Of a stretch of DNA of 64,000 nt, positions 41,270 to 60,811 are shown in pieces. Origin of the DNA: Hemibagrus wyckioides (taxonomy: Eukaryota; Chordata; Actinopteri; Siluriformes; Bagridae); the NCBI RefSeq assembly GCF_019097595.1, contig NC_080735.1:19542417-19606416 (forward strand), given 5' to 3'. The notes under the pieces were generated by a model. It saw only the letters and a list, made by a program, of their open reading frames with translations, had not been told where the DNA came from and searched no databases. The position numbers were made by a program, and so were the translations under genes. Within the stretch, counting starts at the first letter, position 1; every line of letters starts with the position of its first letter.

Positions 41270-41343
41270 CACAGTGGGTCACATAGTGTGAACAGGGGGA
41301 AAGATAGAAGTGCAGCCGTCAGCCACACCAAGTCTACATGCAT
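6781..41343 (-). CDS. c3: Complement component C3, complete 41-exon gene
   Basis: C3 is the central plasma protein of complement; C3b bonds covalently to targets through an internal thioester. Forty-one coding exons (listed 5' to 3' on minus) join in frame to 1,651 aa (human 1,663): 41273-41343, 38797-38992, 37138-37306, 36801-36877, 36526-36614, 36309-36391, 36142-36229, 35481-35583, 35231-35351, 35011-35126, 34652-34798, 34075-34272, 33707-33898, 31425-31580, 31112-31241, 27518-27589, 27123-27314, 26732-26849, 26539-26630, 26301-26440, 23838-24044, 23544-23607, 23295-23381, 18046-18249, 17471-17546, 17211-17370, 17005-17100, 16744-16894, 16510-16673, 13070-13228, 10046-10105, 9869-9959, 9706-9766, 9487-9577, 9281-9370, 9086-9191, 8912-9007, 8710-8790, 8424-8507, 7069-7204, 6781-6922. 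All have GT-AG borders and many have lengths equal to human exons. Seen: signal peptide (exon 1), KRKRR furin site (~654-658), anaphylatoxin with CC/C/C/CC, R733-S734 convertase site, GCGEQ thioester (~995-999), catalytic His ~1112, C345C tail. His and the LAR end favour C3 over C5 and C4. No stop or frameshift seen. Introns hold many transposons. Fish often carry several C3 copies; which one this is cannot be told. Confidence 0.96.
10468..10535 (+). mobile_element. Solo terminal repeat of a Tc1-like element
   Basis: TACAGTGGATATTAAAGG followed by TTTACACACCCC and an A-rich inner part matches the end of a common fish Tc1-like family. Only one end remains; LINE sequence follows directly. It lies in C3 intron 30. 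Confidence 0.6.
10536..11396 (-). mobile_element. 5'-truncated non-LTR retrotransposon (reverse transcriptase remnant)
   Basis: On the minus strand the reverse transcriptase reads [17 protein letters not shown], then [11 protein letters not shown], and later [18 protein letters not shown], the order seen in fish LINEs of the Jockey/L2-CR1 group. It contains several stops and small deletions, so it is dead. It sits in C3 intron 30 in the same orientation as the gene. A related copy lies at 20035-21056 and 22378-22425. Confidence 0.8.
11397..12180 (+). mobile_element. Fragment of a Ty3/gypsy-type gag with SCAN-like domain
   Basis: The plus-strand frame from about 11466 reads [13 protein letters not shown], then (after one in-frame TGA at 11559-11561) [13 protein letters not shown] and [16 protein letters not shown], ending at 11935. 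This pattern of a helical capsid domain with a WLHKG segment is typical of the SCAN-like Gag of vertebrate gypsy-type retrotransposons. No protease, polymerase or LTR follows; a Tc1 fragment begins directly. It is an orphan gag in C3 intron 30, antisense to C3. Confidence 0.65.
12181..12573 (-). mobile_element. Tc1-like element, N-terminal fragment with TIR
   Basis: The right end TACACTATATTTCC (minus strand, from 12573) followed by GGGACACCCCT is a Tc1-family terminal repeat. Inside, the minus strand encodes [18 protein letters not shown], the helix-turn-helix region of a Tc1 transposase. The rest of the transposase is absent. Confidence 0.7.
13311..16293 (-). mobile_element. Tc1-like transposon, split by a second Tc1 insertion
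   Basis: Left end TACAGTG at 13311 with GGTTGAAAGTTTGTGAACCC and right end CACCACTGTA at 16293 with GGGTTCATATATTTTAAAG form long terminal inverted repeats, each of about 200 bp. The minus strand encodes decayed transposase pieces (for example [15 protein letters not shown] at 13740-13780). The element is interrupted at 14151-15725 by a different Tc1 family. It sits in C3 intron 29. The transposase is not functional. Confidence 0.85.
14151..15725 (+). mobile_element. Nested Tc1-like transposon, near full length
   Basis: Both ends read TACAGTGCCTTGCAAAAGTA (inverted), with TIRs alike for at least about 65 bp, and insertion at a TA. The plus strand carries the transposase: HTH part near 14550-14880, then [17 protein letters not shown] and [16 protein letters not shown] (14903-15210), then after a frameshift near 15195 [17 protein letters not shown] and [14 protein letters not shown] to about 15447. 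Length 1,575 bp fits Tc1. Stops and frameshifts make it inactive. Confidence 0.9.
17211..17370 (-). other. c3: C3 exon 26: catalytic histidine of the TED
   Basis: A 160-bp exon encoding the motif [10 protein letters not shown]. The His (about residue 1112) aligns with the human C3 histidine that catalyses transacylation onto hydroxyl groups, so this C3 should behave as a His-type (hydroxyl-preferring) thioester protein. That behaviour is inferred from the family. Confidence 0.85.
18046..18249 (-). other. c3: C3 exon 24: thioester exon
   Basis: This 204-bp exon, the same length as in human, encodes [10 protein letters not shown], the Cys-Gln thioester of the TED domain (Cys ~996, Gln ~999). 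The acceptor sequence TTTGCCTGCAG is immediately preceded in the transcript by the terminal repeat of a Tc1-like transposon starting at 18261. The donor is GTGAGA. Confidence 0.93.
18261..19235 (-). mobile_element. c3: Tc1-like transposon remnant abutting C3 exon 24
   Basis: The left end TATACACACATGGACAAAAT plus TTGTTGGTACCC is a Tc1-family TIR, inserted at TA only 11 nt from the C3 exon 24 acceptor. Minus-strand transposase remains include the reversed HTH region near 18740-18900. The inner repeat TTTTTGTCCAGGCC at 19096-19110 marks the other TIR, whose outer end is lost. It lies in C3 intron 23. Confidence 0.8.
20035..21056 (+). mobile_element. LINE remnant (Jockey/L2-CR1 group), main part
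   Basis: The plus strand reads [15 protein letters not shown] (the FADD box mutated), then [26 protein letters not shown] text, and a C-terminal LLPSGRKF region to about 20815. It is followed by a typical fish LINE 3' UTR (CTCTCAAAGTTTCTTCCTCAT). It is interrupted at 21057 by a hAT element; its A-rich tail resumes at 22370. Many stops; inactive. It lies in C3 intron 23, antisense to C3. Confidence 0.8.
20656..20702 (+). repeat. CCACC-rich low-complexity tract
   Basis: A C-rich, nearly G-free run inside the LINE remnant, composed of CCACCCC and CCACCA units. Confidence 0.6.
21057..22369. mobile_element. hAT-type transposon with 8-bp target duplication
   Basis: Flanked by perfect 8-bp duplications TTTGAGAC at 21049-21056 and 22370-22377. 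Ends are TAGTGTTGTA and (reversed) CAGTGGTGTA. Subterminal sequence is rich in AAGTAAAAGTA and ACTCAAGTA motifs, as in many fish hAT elements. No transposase is left; a second element occupies the middle. It splits the 3' UTR of a LINE. Confidence 0.85.
21454..22122. mobile_element. MITE nested in the hAT element, probably PIF/Harbinger type
   Basis: Ends GGCCATGTCCAC and (reversed) GGCTATGTCTAC are imperfect inverted repeats, flanked by TAA on both sides (21451-21453, 22123-22125). A 3-bp TWA duplication and GGC-starting ends fit PIF/Harbinger. About 670 bp with no coding capacity; inner arms such as AATCTCC repeat inverted. Confidence 0.6.
22378..22425 (+). mobile_element. LINE 3' tail continued
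   Basis: AACGTTCATTGTTAAAAGTG and ATACAAATAAAATTGAATTG continue the LINE 3' UTR that was split by the hAT insertion at 21057-22369. Confidence 0.75.
22690..22800 (+). repeat. Decayed interspersed repeat
   Basis: Contains AAGAGCCTTACTCAAGGGCC and GGGCTTGAAATCC, matching in part the repeat remnant at 180-230. The family is not named with confidence. Confidence 0.4.
24521..26231. mobile_element. hAT-type element with 8-bp target duplication (outer)
   Basis: Ends TAGGGCTGAAAC and (reversed) TAGGGCTGTAAC form short TIRs. Perfect 8-bp duplications TTTCTATG lie at 24513-24520 and 26232-26239. No intact transposase; the inside is interrupted by a second hAT element at 25632-26207. It sits in C3 intron 20, about 70 bp from exon 20. 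Confidence 0.9.
25632..26207. mobile_element. hAT-type MITE nested inside another hAT element
   Basis: Ends TAGGGATGCACGATAT and (reversed) TAGGGATGCATGATAT differ at one base in 16. The 8-bp duplication AAATAATC is at 25624-25631 and 26208-26215. Subterminal CGGTATCGGT/GGTTATCGGT repeats are present near the right end. 576 bp, noncoding. Confidence 0.9.
26919..26983 (+). repeat. ATT trinucleotide repeat
   Basis: About 21 ATT units in C3 intron 17, between exons 17 and 18. Confidence 0.95.
27123..27589 (-). other. c3: C3 exons 16-17: beta/alpha processing site and C3a anaphylatoxin
   Basis: Exon 16 (27518-27589, 72 bp as in human) encodes ECPTP followed by KRKRR, the furin site that separates beta and alpha chains. 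Exon 17 (27123-27314) encodes the C3a domain with the six-cysteine pattern CC, C, C, CC and the C-terminal LHLAR. The final Arg is the convertase cleavage site, completed by Ser across the exon 17/18 junction. The LAR ending is typical of C3a. The intron between them carries an ATCT repeat. Confidence 0.93.
27361..27436 (+). repeat. ATCT tetranucleotide repeat
   Basis: About 19 ATCT units in C3 intron 16, roughly 45 nt downstream (transcript upstream side) of exon 17. Confidence 0.95.
27812..27925 (-). mobile_element. Tc1-like element 3' end fragment
   Basis: GGCCAAATATTTATGGACAC followed by CTGGTCATCACACC and TGTTGAACATCCCATTCCA is the reversed 3' end of a common fish Tc1 family. It lies at the edge of the DIRS remains in C3 intron 15. 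Confidence 0.65.
28000..28760 (-). mobile_element. DIRS-type retroelement: tyrosine recombinase remnant
   Basis: The minus strand encodes [20 protein letters not shown] near 28460-28550 and, after breaks, [20 protein letters not shown] and LADICAVAS near 28140-28225. The HSTR (HxxR) box and following DIC motif are typical of DIRS tyrosine recombinases. A stop replaces the expected Trp and frames shift, so it is dead. The matching gag part lies at 30174-30637 in the same orientation. Confidence 0.75.
28761..30173. other. AT-rich filler between DIRS gag and recombinase remnants
   Basis: Reverse transcriptase and RNase H expected here in a DIRS element are not recognisable. A minus-strand frame at 29041-29177 reads [16 protein letters not shown] and has no family I can name. 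A (TA)n run lies at 29870-29886. Confidence 0.4.
30174..30637 (-). mobile_element. DIRS-type retroelement: gag remnant
   Basis: Two overlapping minus frames read [20 protein letters not shown] and, after a frameshift, [20 protein letters not shown], both characteristic of the first ORF of fish DIRS1-like elements (MPKVEExLAxYLxP, then LHxATDLxLxATK). It lies in C3 intron 15. Confidence 0.75.
30686..30892 (-). mobile_element. Internal piece of a Tc1-like element
   Basis: CCTGCCTAATATTGGTCCCC, GCCAAAACAGCCCTGACCCA and CGAGGCATGGACTCTACTAG match, in order, a high-copy fish Tc1-family element whose TIR is seen at 31779 and 52173. It is joined directly to a fragment of a different Tc1 family. Confidence 0.65.
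30893..31017 (+). mobile_element. Tc1-like terminal fragment
   Basis: Ends GATGGTCAAGTATCCATAAA and CTTTTGGCCATATTATGTA, the reversed TIR of the family also seen at 27812-27925. Together with the preceding piece it makes a chimera of two Tc1 families. Confidence 0.6.
31779..31981 (+). mobile_element. Tc1-like 5' end fragment
   Basis: Begins TACACCAATCAAGCATAACA, the same TIR family as 52173-52508, and continues through GCATAGCCACAGACCAGGCA to GAGCATCAGAACTGGACAA, then stops where LINE sequence begins. Confidence 0.7.
31983..33603 (-). mobile_element. L2-type LINE remnant with reverse transcriptase
   Basis: Minus-strand pieces in the correct order: [20 protein letters not shown] (~33270-33340), a region like the RT fingers (~32880-33050), [12 protein letters not shown] with the catalytic YADD at about 32559-32570, and [15 protein letters not shown] plus [20 protein letters not shown] (~32130-32250). 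This is a fish L2-like LINE. It is broken by stops and frameshifts. It fills most of C3 intron 13, in the same orientation as C3. Confidence 0.85.
37780..38640 (-). mobile_element. Tc1-like transposon remnant
   Basis: Minus-strand translation gives [20 protein letters not shown] (HTH region, ~38410-38480), [20 protein letters not shown] (~38170-38240) and [20 protein letters not shown] (~38000-38060), in the order of a Tc1 transposase but with many frame breaks. No clear TIRs remain. It is in C3 intron 2. Confidence 0.7.
39190..39243 (+). repeat. CT dinucleotide repeat
   Basis: Tandem CT with one interruption (CTTT), GA on the C3 sense strand; in C3 intron 1. Confidence 0.9.
39522..41010 (-). 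mobile_element. hAT element remnant with BED zinc-finger piece and an internal minisatellite
   Basis: Left end CAGAGGTGGGTAGAGTATCC with repeated ACTCAAGTAAAAGTA motifs is a fish hAT terminus. At 40740-41005 the minus strand reads [20 protein letters not shown] and [10 protein letters not shown], the CxxC half of a BED zinc finger; the expected His part is lost to a break. A 22-bp minisatellite lies inside. The outer right end was not found. It is in C3 intron 1. Confidence 0.55.
39761..40050 (+). repeat. 22-bp minisatellite, about 13 copies
   Basis: Unit CACATCTCAGTCCAGTGATG plus GT (or GC). Copies are nearly identical; the only common variant is GGTCACA versus GGCCACA, which occurs in a few units. 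There are no unique spacers, so it is not a CRISPR array. Confidence 0.95.
41222..41268 (+). repeat. TG repeat (CA on the C3 sense strand) next to the C3 exon 1 donor
   Basis: About 23 TG units. On the C3 transcript the repeat starts within the donor itself: GTGAGTACACAC. Confidence 0.95.
41273..41343 (-). other. c3: C3 exon 1: start codon and signal peptide
   Basis: The ATG at 41343-41341 opens a 24-residue segment with a hydrophobic core ([13 protein letters not shown]) ending in CDP, a secretory signal peptide. It is the first ATG downstream of a TATA box. The donor GTGAGT at 41272 runs straight into a long CA repeat. The last two bases join the first base of exon 2 to form the Leu codon, as the frame requires. 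Confidence 0.9.
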
Positions 41344-41401
41344 CCTGTCTGCTGGTCCGAGCTCAGTCTGAAGACATGTGTGTTGATGTACAGTATCACA
41401 G

Positions 41402-41409
41402 CTTTTATA
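41402..41409 (-). promoter_or_regulatory. c3: C3 TATA box
   Basis: TATAAAAG on the minus strand lies about 60 nt upstream of the C3 ATG, so transcription should start near 41375-41380 with a 5' leader of roughly 35 nt. Position and match are good; I did not identify upstream factor sites with confidence. Confidence 0.65.
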
Positions 41410-42238
41410 CCAACCTTACACACACCACCTACAGAACACCTCTCCCACTCCGCCTATTAACACTGACATTGGGTGGAGATTTTGAGCACACACATATGTG
41501 CTGACTGGTAAAAAGACCTGTGCAGTGATGACAGCTAACATTTATACTTTTAAGAGCTTTAAATAGATCTGACCATTTCCCCAAACTAATCATAACTTTT
41601 TATTTAAAGAATACAGGGTAGATTTTTAATCTAATTTCAAATATTTGATTTAAAATTATTTATTAATGTAGTGTTTCCTGGTTGTAGTTTTTTGCAGATT
41701 GCAAGCTTTATTCCCTTAATTTTTTTTTTTTTTAATATAAATTTAAGTATTATAAAAATATTTTCCTGTTTGTAATTTTACTACATAAAACACTTCAAAT
41801 TTATAGAAATTAATTTCCTTCTTTTCATAAAACACTTTCAAAGGAATTTCATATATAAATGTATTAATCTTTTTGTAAAACTGCATTAAAGTGCTGTTTA
41901 TTCTATAAAAAATATTTCTCTGTTAAAATCTGTTTGATCAGACTGTGATACAGGTCACCCCACTCTCACCCAAAACATTTACAGGAACCTCACAGGCCTT
42001 TGCACAGTCACATATCCAGCAGAATAACACCTGTTTGATATTACTTTAAGGAGGATTGTACCAACCTATTCCTGGGTCTGAGGGATCTTTGCTGCACAGA
42101 GGCATGTGAAGGGTTAATCCAGCACAGTTCCCGTAAATAAGCCGAATTGTTGTGTTAATTTAACCTTTGATCCTTTACAAGTTAAAATCCATTCACATAC
42201 TGCTGCAGTCTCTTATAAGTAGCAATGTGTGTGTATGG

Positions 42239-42276
<38 letters not shown>

Positions 42277-42377
42277 TCTCTTTAAACAGAGACTACAAAA
42301 TGTAATAAAAGTAAACATTAGCCAAACCTGCAACTAAATAAATAAATTATATTTATATATTTTATATATTAGTAGTA

Positions 42378-42441
<64 letters not shown>

Positions 42442-42699
42442 TACTACTACTAATAATAATAAATGTGAGTTCCTGAACTCTCTTGTGCTAAACTTAATGT
42501 AAACAACCTTCTTAATAACTAGTTTGAGAGTTATGTAGCGTGATAATACAATTCCCTTATCGTAAATCAGTGACAGTATATTACCATGAAGATTTTGGCG
42601 CTGATGGGAACTGTAAATATAATATTAAAATTTAGATGAATAAAACATGTATGGTAGAACAGTGAGGTGGAATTTTGGTTCTAGGTGTTTTTCAGTGCA
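41410..42699. other. Intergenic region between C3 and crb3 (divergent 5' ends)
   Basis: AT-rich with a TG repeat (42241-42273) and a long TA repeat (42379-42440) bordered by mirrored AGTAGTAGTA/TACTACTACT, which together can form a hairpin. It should hold upstream regulatory sequence of both genes, but I could not assign specific sites. Confidence 0.5.
42370..42449. repeat. TA repeat flanked by inverted AGTAGTAGTA
   Basis: About 31 TA units between AGTAGTAGTA and TACTACTACT, making the whole block self-complementary (potential cruciform). Confidence 0.85.
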
Positions 42700-42952
42700 C
42701 TGAGTTGCTTGTTCAGTCTTTATATCGGACTATGGTATACTTCGGTTCTGGCAGAACTCTTCCTCCTCAGCCAGTCATTTTCTGGTTATTAAGCCATTAA
42801 AAGGCGAGAACACAAGACAAAAGGATTTGTTTCGAAATGGTGAGCGCCCTTTGAATCACGTGACTGTCAGACAGGTGGACGCTGCTCATTTGCATGAGGA
42901 ACAGGTAAGTGGGAAGTTCGTTCCGGCTTTTCAAAAAAAAAAAAAAGAAAGA

Positions 42953-42987
<35 letters not shown>

Positions 42988-45064
42988 GCGCTTTCGTTTA
43001 CAAGAAAATCGAGTCGCATGTTTCACTCGGGGAAAAAAACGGGCATTTTTTTTCTCTCAGGGACACGAACTCCGCAGATAAGAAACAGCCAATCGACTGT
43101 TCAGGTGAGTAAATAAACCAAGTTCATTTTCTTCAAGACATTTTTTTCTGATTTCTGTGCGCGTGAGTTTAGGGGGTTAATTTGAGTGACTTTTGATAAC
43201 TTTCGATTTTATTTTTTTAACGTTTTTTTTTTTTGAAAGATCTTTTTTAAAAATATTTAAAAAACCAAGTGTGTTTGCTGTTGTAACATAACTGGTTTTA
43301 GTTTTAGCTTTAAAAGTGACGTAAACACGCCGCCAAACAGGACAATCAGCATATTTCTGACTACCATTATGTGTTGCCAGATTGGGATGTTTTCAGAACT
43401 GTCATATATTAGCCCATTAATCATTCTGTACGTCTAATTTGAGAACTGCATTAAAGAAATACAAACTGTATTGCGTGAACCCTGATCAATAACCTGATTT
43501 GTTGAGATGAGTGAAGTCATTTGACACGCCTACTGACATTTTGTGTAACACAAAAGGCATGATTTGAAAATTAAAAAAAAAAAAAAGAAGAAGAAAGCGA
43601 GTGACGCATCAACCCAATTATTACGACAAAATAAAATTATTTTGATGTAGATTATATAGAGTGGTGTTTTTATGCCTTCATGCGGTAGTTAAAGAAATGT
43701 TGTACAGGAAACAAGTTTGGAAAAACATGTAGTCTCTGGCTTGCTTATTAGAGATAAATTTAAGTTTTAATTTATATCTCTAATTGATAGCTTTCTCCAA
43801 AGTTCTATAGTCCTAATATCCATTGTTAACCGCTATACAAATGAAATTGAATTGAATTAAATCAAATTGAATGTTTAAACAAACGCAGGCAATTAACCCA
43901 AATACTCCCAATAACCTTACCCATAAATTTCCTCTGATACCAGATAGATAGATAGATAGATAGATACATACATACGTACATACATACATCCTTTTTTTGC
44001 CTTTTTAAACTGTCTACTGGTCCCAGTGTTACAGCTTCCTGTTTTTTTTTTGTTTGTTTGTTTGTTTGTTTTAACTAGTTAGTGACAGAAAAGCAACAGT
44101 GGTAAAGGGAACCCAAACTCCTGGCCATGAAACTTGACTAAATATGCTGTAATTGTATTTTATAAAGAGAAACTGCAAACAATACTGATTACATTAAAAA
44201 CTGAACATGAACACAGTCTGTAGGTTAATAGCGGGTGGTTGTTCTAATAACAGTGCATTCATTTGTGCCTGCTATTCATTCAGTTGAATTATTAACCACA
44301 TCAGTGATGAGAAATTCTCTAACAGTGGACTCTTTCAAGATTCTGTGTAAATGTGAGAATAAAACAGTGATGTTTTTCCCCAATCTGCATGGGAAACTCA
44401 TCTGTAATAAAAATGACACCATAAGGGCACGAACCCTCTGGATATGAATCTCTGTCCTGTGAGTTTCTCCTGAACAACATGTGGAGGATCTGGCCATTTC
44501 TCTCCACTGAAATTGAACCCTTTCCTGAAAAACAATGCAGGCTTTTACAAAATGTAGGTGTGTTTCCACCGTAGATGGAAGGGCAGAGTCCACTCTCCAG
44601 GCACATTTTTAATTGCTGAAGTGGAATTATATGGGTAGGGCTTTAAATACTGCATAATTATAAAAGTATTTACTTCATGTATTATATAGTCATAGTTTCC
44701 ATGGTTCGAAAATTTTAAACTTCATTCTGGAGAATTCTCCCATTATCATTAACTCTTCTCCTAAATTTCACTTGAAATCACATTTTTACACAACATCAAT
44801 TAGTAGGTCTTCATCAACATTGTGTGTGTTTGTGTGTGTTAGGGGACCATGGTGGTAGTGATGCTGACTGATGTGCATGCAGTGCTGGCGTTTTTCACGC
44901 TCGTTGCTCTGCCCGCAGTGCTGATGGTATGTGTACTATGCAGAAAACGTAGAACTGAAGGAACCTACCGGCCGAGTGCAGAGGAGCAAAAACAGGCTGA
45001 GAGCCAGGAGTCAGAGAAACCAGGCCTTCCATTGCCTCTACCCAAAGAGGAGAGACTGATCTGA
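42700..45064 (+). CDS. crb3: Crumbs homolog 3 (Crb3), C-terminal coding exon with candidate 5' exon
   Basis: Crb3 is a small single-pass apical polarity protein; its tail binds FERM proteins and the PDZ domains of PALS1 and PAR6. The coding exon runs from acceptor TTAG at 44841-44842 to the stop at 45062-45064. From the ATG at 44849 it encodes 71 aa: a hydrophobic membrane segment (residues ~8-31), CRKRR stop-transfer, the GTYRPSAEEQ juxtamembrane FERM-binding motif and the terminal ERLI PDZ ligand, both diagnostic of Crumbs proteins. The start ACCATGG is a good Kozak match. A noncoding first exon may end at donor GTGAGT at 43105 (another GTAAGT at 42905). No exon for the signal peptide and short ectodomain expected of Crb3 was found, so the start is uncertain. 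It is tail-to-tail with dennd1c and head-to-head with c3. The left boundary is a guess. Confidence 0.82.
42953..42987 (+). repeat. AAT trinucleotide repeat
   Basis: About 11 AAT/ATA units within the putative crb3 5' region, after an A/G-rich run. Confidence 0.9.
43105..43110 (+). other. Candidate splice donor of a crb3 5' untranslated exon
   Basis: TTCAG followed by GTGAGT, just after an AGCCAAT box-like sequence at 43087-43093. It lies in the only locally less AT-rich stretch upstream of the crb3 coding exon. A second strong donor (ACAG/GTAAGT) sits at 42905. Neither has been shown to be used. Confidence 0.3.
43111..44842 (+). other. Presumed crb3 intron
   Basis: AT-rich with GATA/CATA repeats (43943-43989), a TTTG repeat (44050-44070) and a short LINE tail (43815-43866, ATACAAATGAAATTGAATTG). 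I looked for an exon with ATG, hydrophobic core and N-glycosylation site and saw none. Confidence 0.4.
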
Positions 45065-45435
45065 AACCCACCTTTAACTACATGGTGTGATGGAGCTTAG
45101 AATTGTGATTCTAAATCAAAGTTCTATTAATAGGGTTCTGTTTCATCCTAGAACCATACTTGATAGTCTACATATAGGTGTATTACATAACTCTGAACAC
45201 TGATGATACTTTCTCTACTGATTTTGGCCAAACATAGTCCTGACTTTTCATGTGGCTGAGGTGTGAGTGTGTTCATCATATTGTCCAGAGATGCCAACAT
45301 TTATACTTTTCCTGCAGTATTTTTACCATTTGCATTTTTTTGCAGTTTAATTTGGTTAATTGCGTTTTATTTGTTGCTTTCTTTATTATTACACCCTTAT
45401 GTGAAGATGGTGGAAGCTGCTGAAGAGTTAACTCT

Positions 45436-45592
45436 CAGTGCCAGTCCAAAGCCCGGATTAAATGGGAGCGTCGTGTCAGGACAGGCATCCAGAGTAAAAC
45501 CTGTGCCAAATTGAAACATGCAAACCAAATGATCTGCTGTGGTGACCCCAAACAGGGAGCAGCCGAAAGAAGAACAACAGCAGCAACAACAA
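45436..45592 (+). mobile_element. 5'-truncated tRNA-SINE relative in the crb3 3' region
   Basis: AAGCCCGGATTAAATGGGAG, GTGTCAGGACAGGCATCC and CAGGGAGCAGCCGAAAG match the body and 3' part of the SINE at 5576-5822 in the opposite window orientation. The tRNA-like A and B boxes are missing. It ends in an ACAACAGCAGCAACAAC tail. Confidence 0.75.
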
Positions 45593-47552
45593 CCACCTGT
45601 GAAGGTGCTGGAAAATGAGCTGTGCTGTGCTGTTCCTGATTCCACGGATACAGTGCTACAAACCGAATGGAGATTTTGGGTGAACAGTTTGAATTCAAGT
45701 TTAATCTGAAACAGTAATTCCACCTCGTCATCATTCTACTCATTTGAATCCACTTGCTTGTCATAGTTCTTGGTCATGTTGGTGTTCTTGCACATTTGTC
45801 CTTCTTGAGACATTTTACATGAAACACACTGACATCATGTTAGTTATGTGGGTCATGTGAATGTTTTCAAATCAAACTTGTGTTTTCATGTGAATAGAAA
45901 AATGCTGCTCTTTTCAGAATTCATATGAAAAAGTATGTTTTTTTTTGTTTTTTTTTGTTTTATGTTTATGTTATTTATGGCTGCTGAATGTCTGTAAGAT
46001 CTTCATTCTTACACATACTGCATTTAGGACCTCAATACAAGGACTTGAATGGAAAAAAGACAGATTTCCTATTCTGCTGTACTTTATAGTCGTGATAATT
46101 CGTGTGTAATGTATTTGATGTATTCTGTAAAACGCTTGAGGTTCTAGGGTTATGCTGTATGTTTTGGTGTTTGTCTGTGTTCAGTTCTGCTTCAGCTGCT
46201 ATACTATTTGTCTTTTTTTTTTAATAGCACCATTTTATCAACCTGTAATTGTAGCCATTGACACAAATGTTATCATTAAGCAACCGTATTTAGCTGCGAT
46301 GAAAGCCAGTGCTTTCCATTTTATTTGTGATCATTTGCTGTGTTCGTGACATGTTTGGTCTTGAATTATCTTGACTTGGCATGGCTTGATCTGTACCTTG
46401 ACATATTCTGTATGTTTACTGGTAGTGGTGGTGTGACTGCCGTCGCTGTTTGGTGTGTGGGATTTGGAAGAATTTGCTTTTATAGTAGTTTTCTAGGGTA
46501 GCTCCCTTAAACAGTGGGTTTTGTATGTTATTTTGGCTTTGTTTTTTCAGTATACGGTATACAGAAACTCACTAAATGTACAGATCATATCAGAATACAT
46601 ATCCTTTTGAGTTAATTCCTGCGTGTGTGTGTGTGTCACATTTTATCAGGATAACATGCTGAAATGTGCAGTGCACTGATTGATTTTGCTTTTGGCCAAT
46701 GGTTTTGTCAATGTTTACGGAGGGACAGAGGACAAGGTTCACTGATGTAATCATTAATGTTAAAAATCATTTCAAATATCCAAATTCCACAGTCTGGAGG
46801 TTGGAAGTGATAAAGTACAATTAGTTTATTATTGTACAATTATTCCTTTTTTCAAATAGCTGTAGGAAACTGTAAAACTGCTCAGTATTAAAAATTAAAT
46901 CCCATCATAATGTTAAATGGTAATGTTTTAGCATCTAAAATTGAACTCTGATTAACTTCTAAACTGTTGGTGCATGTGGGAGTGGCCTGTCCAGCACTTT
47001 ATTCGGATGAGAATTGGTAGTAAATATATTTTGTAAAATCGACAGCTAACACAAATGCAAAAATGTACTAAATGGAAAGTGGCGGCTATATTTACAAGCT
47101 GTATGTTGTCTCTAAACACATTTAAATAGAAGTTGCATTTGCGAGGATAAGATGAAACCACGGTTTTCTTTATCAATTTTTGCACATCAGATTCAGTACA
47201 AATGAACTAACTGCAGTAACTAAAGTGAGTAGTGACGTGAAGAAGGTCACACTACAATCATCTGAGGAATCATTGGTCATGGTTAGGTTTGTTGCTTTAC
47301 TGCATTATATCAATTTTGAATAGAATTGAGAAAATATATGTGTTGAAATGTCACTTGCTGGTGCAGCTCCTTGGAAATATGCAGGTTTTATGTGTGTAGC
47401 ATGTGAAAGCCTTCACCCTTCCTGGTTGGTAGCTGCTGTTATGATGGGAGATGTAACCTGTGGATGGCCACTAAATTAGGAAGGAACTAAATTAGTTCAC
47501 TTTAGATAATATTTGTGTAATGTGTGTTTCTTTCTACTGTTTTAGTTCTACT

Positions 47553-47692
<140 letters not shown>

Positions 47693-47760
47693 CATCTTAT
47701 TGTTCTCTTGGCTACTTTAAAGTTTCCTTTCCATATTTCCAGAACCGATGCATTTCTTGA

Positions 47761-47766
47761 TTTATT
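47761..47766 (-). terminator. dennd1c: Candidate poly(A) signal of dennd1c
   Basis: AATAAA on the minus strand, about 315 nt downstream of the dennd1c stop at 48080. It sits just before the long TATC microsatellite, in the gap between the tail-to-tail crb3 and dennd1c genes. Confidence 0.4.
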
Positions 47767-48079
47767 TAATTAGACCATTTCAGTAACAAAGTATTAAAAA
47801 ATTATTTTGAAAGAAAATGTTTTAAAATCAGACAAAAATGTGCTTTGAATGTTCAGTTTTGCAAACTGGTTTAAATAGCAGGATCATTGTGTGGTGGTGG
47901 CATGAGTACTGCATTGAACACACTTTAATAGATAACAGTAATAGTATGATGCTTTTGAGTGAATTAGATATCTGGTATTTTGTTCTTCTTTTTTTGACAT
48001 CCTTGTGGTTCCTCCAAGTAACTGTGGGCATCTCTGGTATCTAGCACTTGCAGGGTTGTGATGTTTTCCCTCTAATCAA

Positions 48080-60811
<12,732 letters not shown>

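Noticed and set aside
41177..41371. Open frame with a Cys-Val run
   Set aside because: Translation of the TG microsatellite antisense to C3 exon 1. The same reasoning removes the Cys-Val, His-Thr, Tyr-Leu-Ser-Ile and Leu-rich frames at 47520-47720, 49100-49130, 50371-50604, 53035-53421, 53824-54042 and 26920-26985.
44235..44447. Candidate upstream crb3 coding exon
   Set aside because: It has no ATG at its start, no clear signal peptide, and its frame is not bounded by convincing splice sites leading to 44843.
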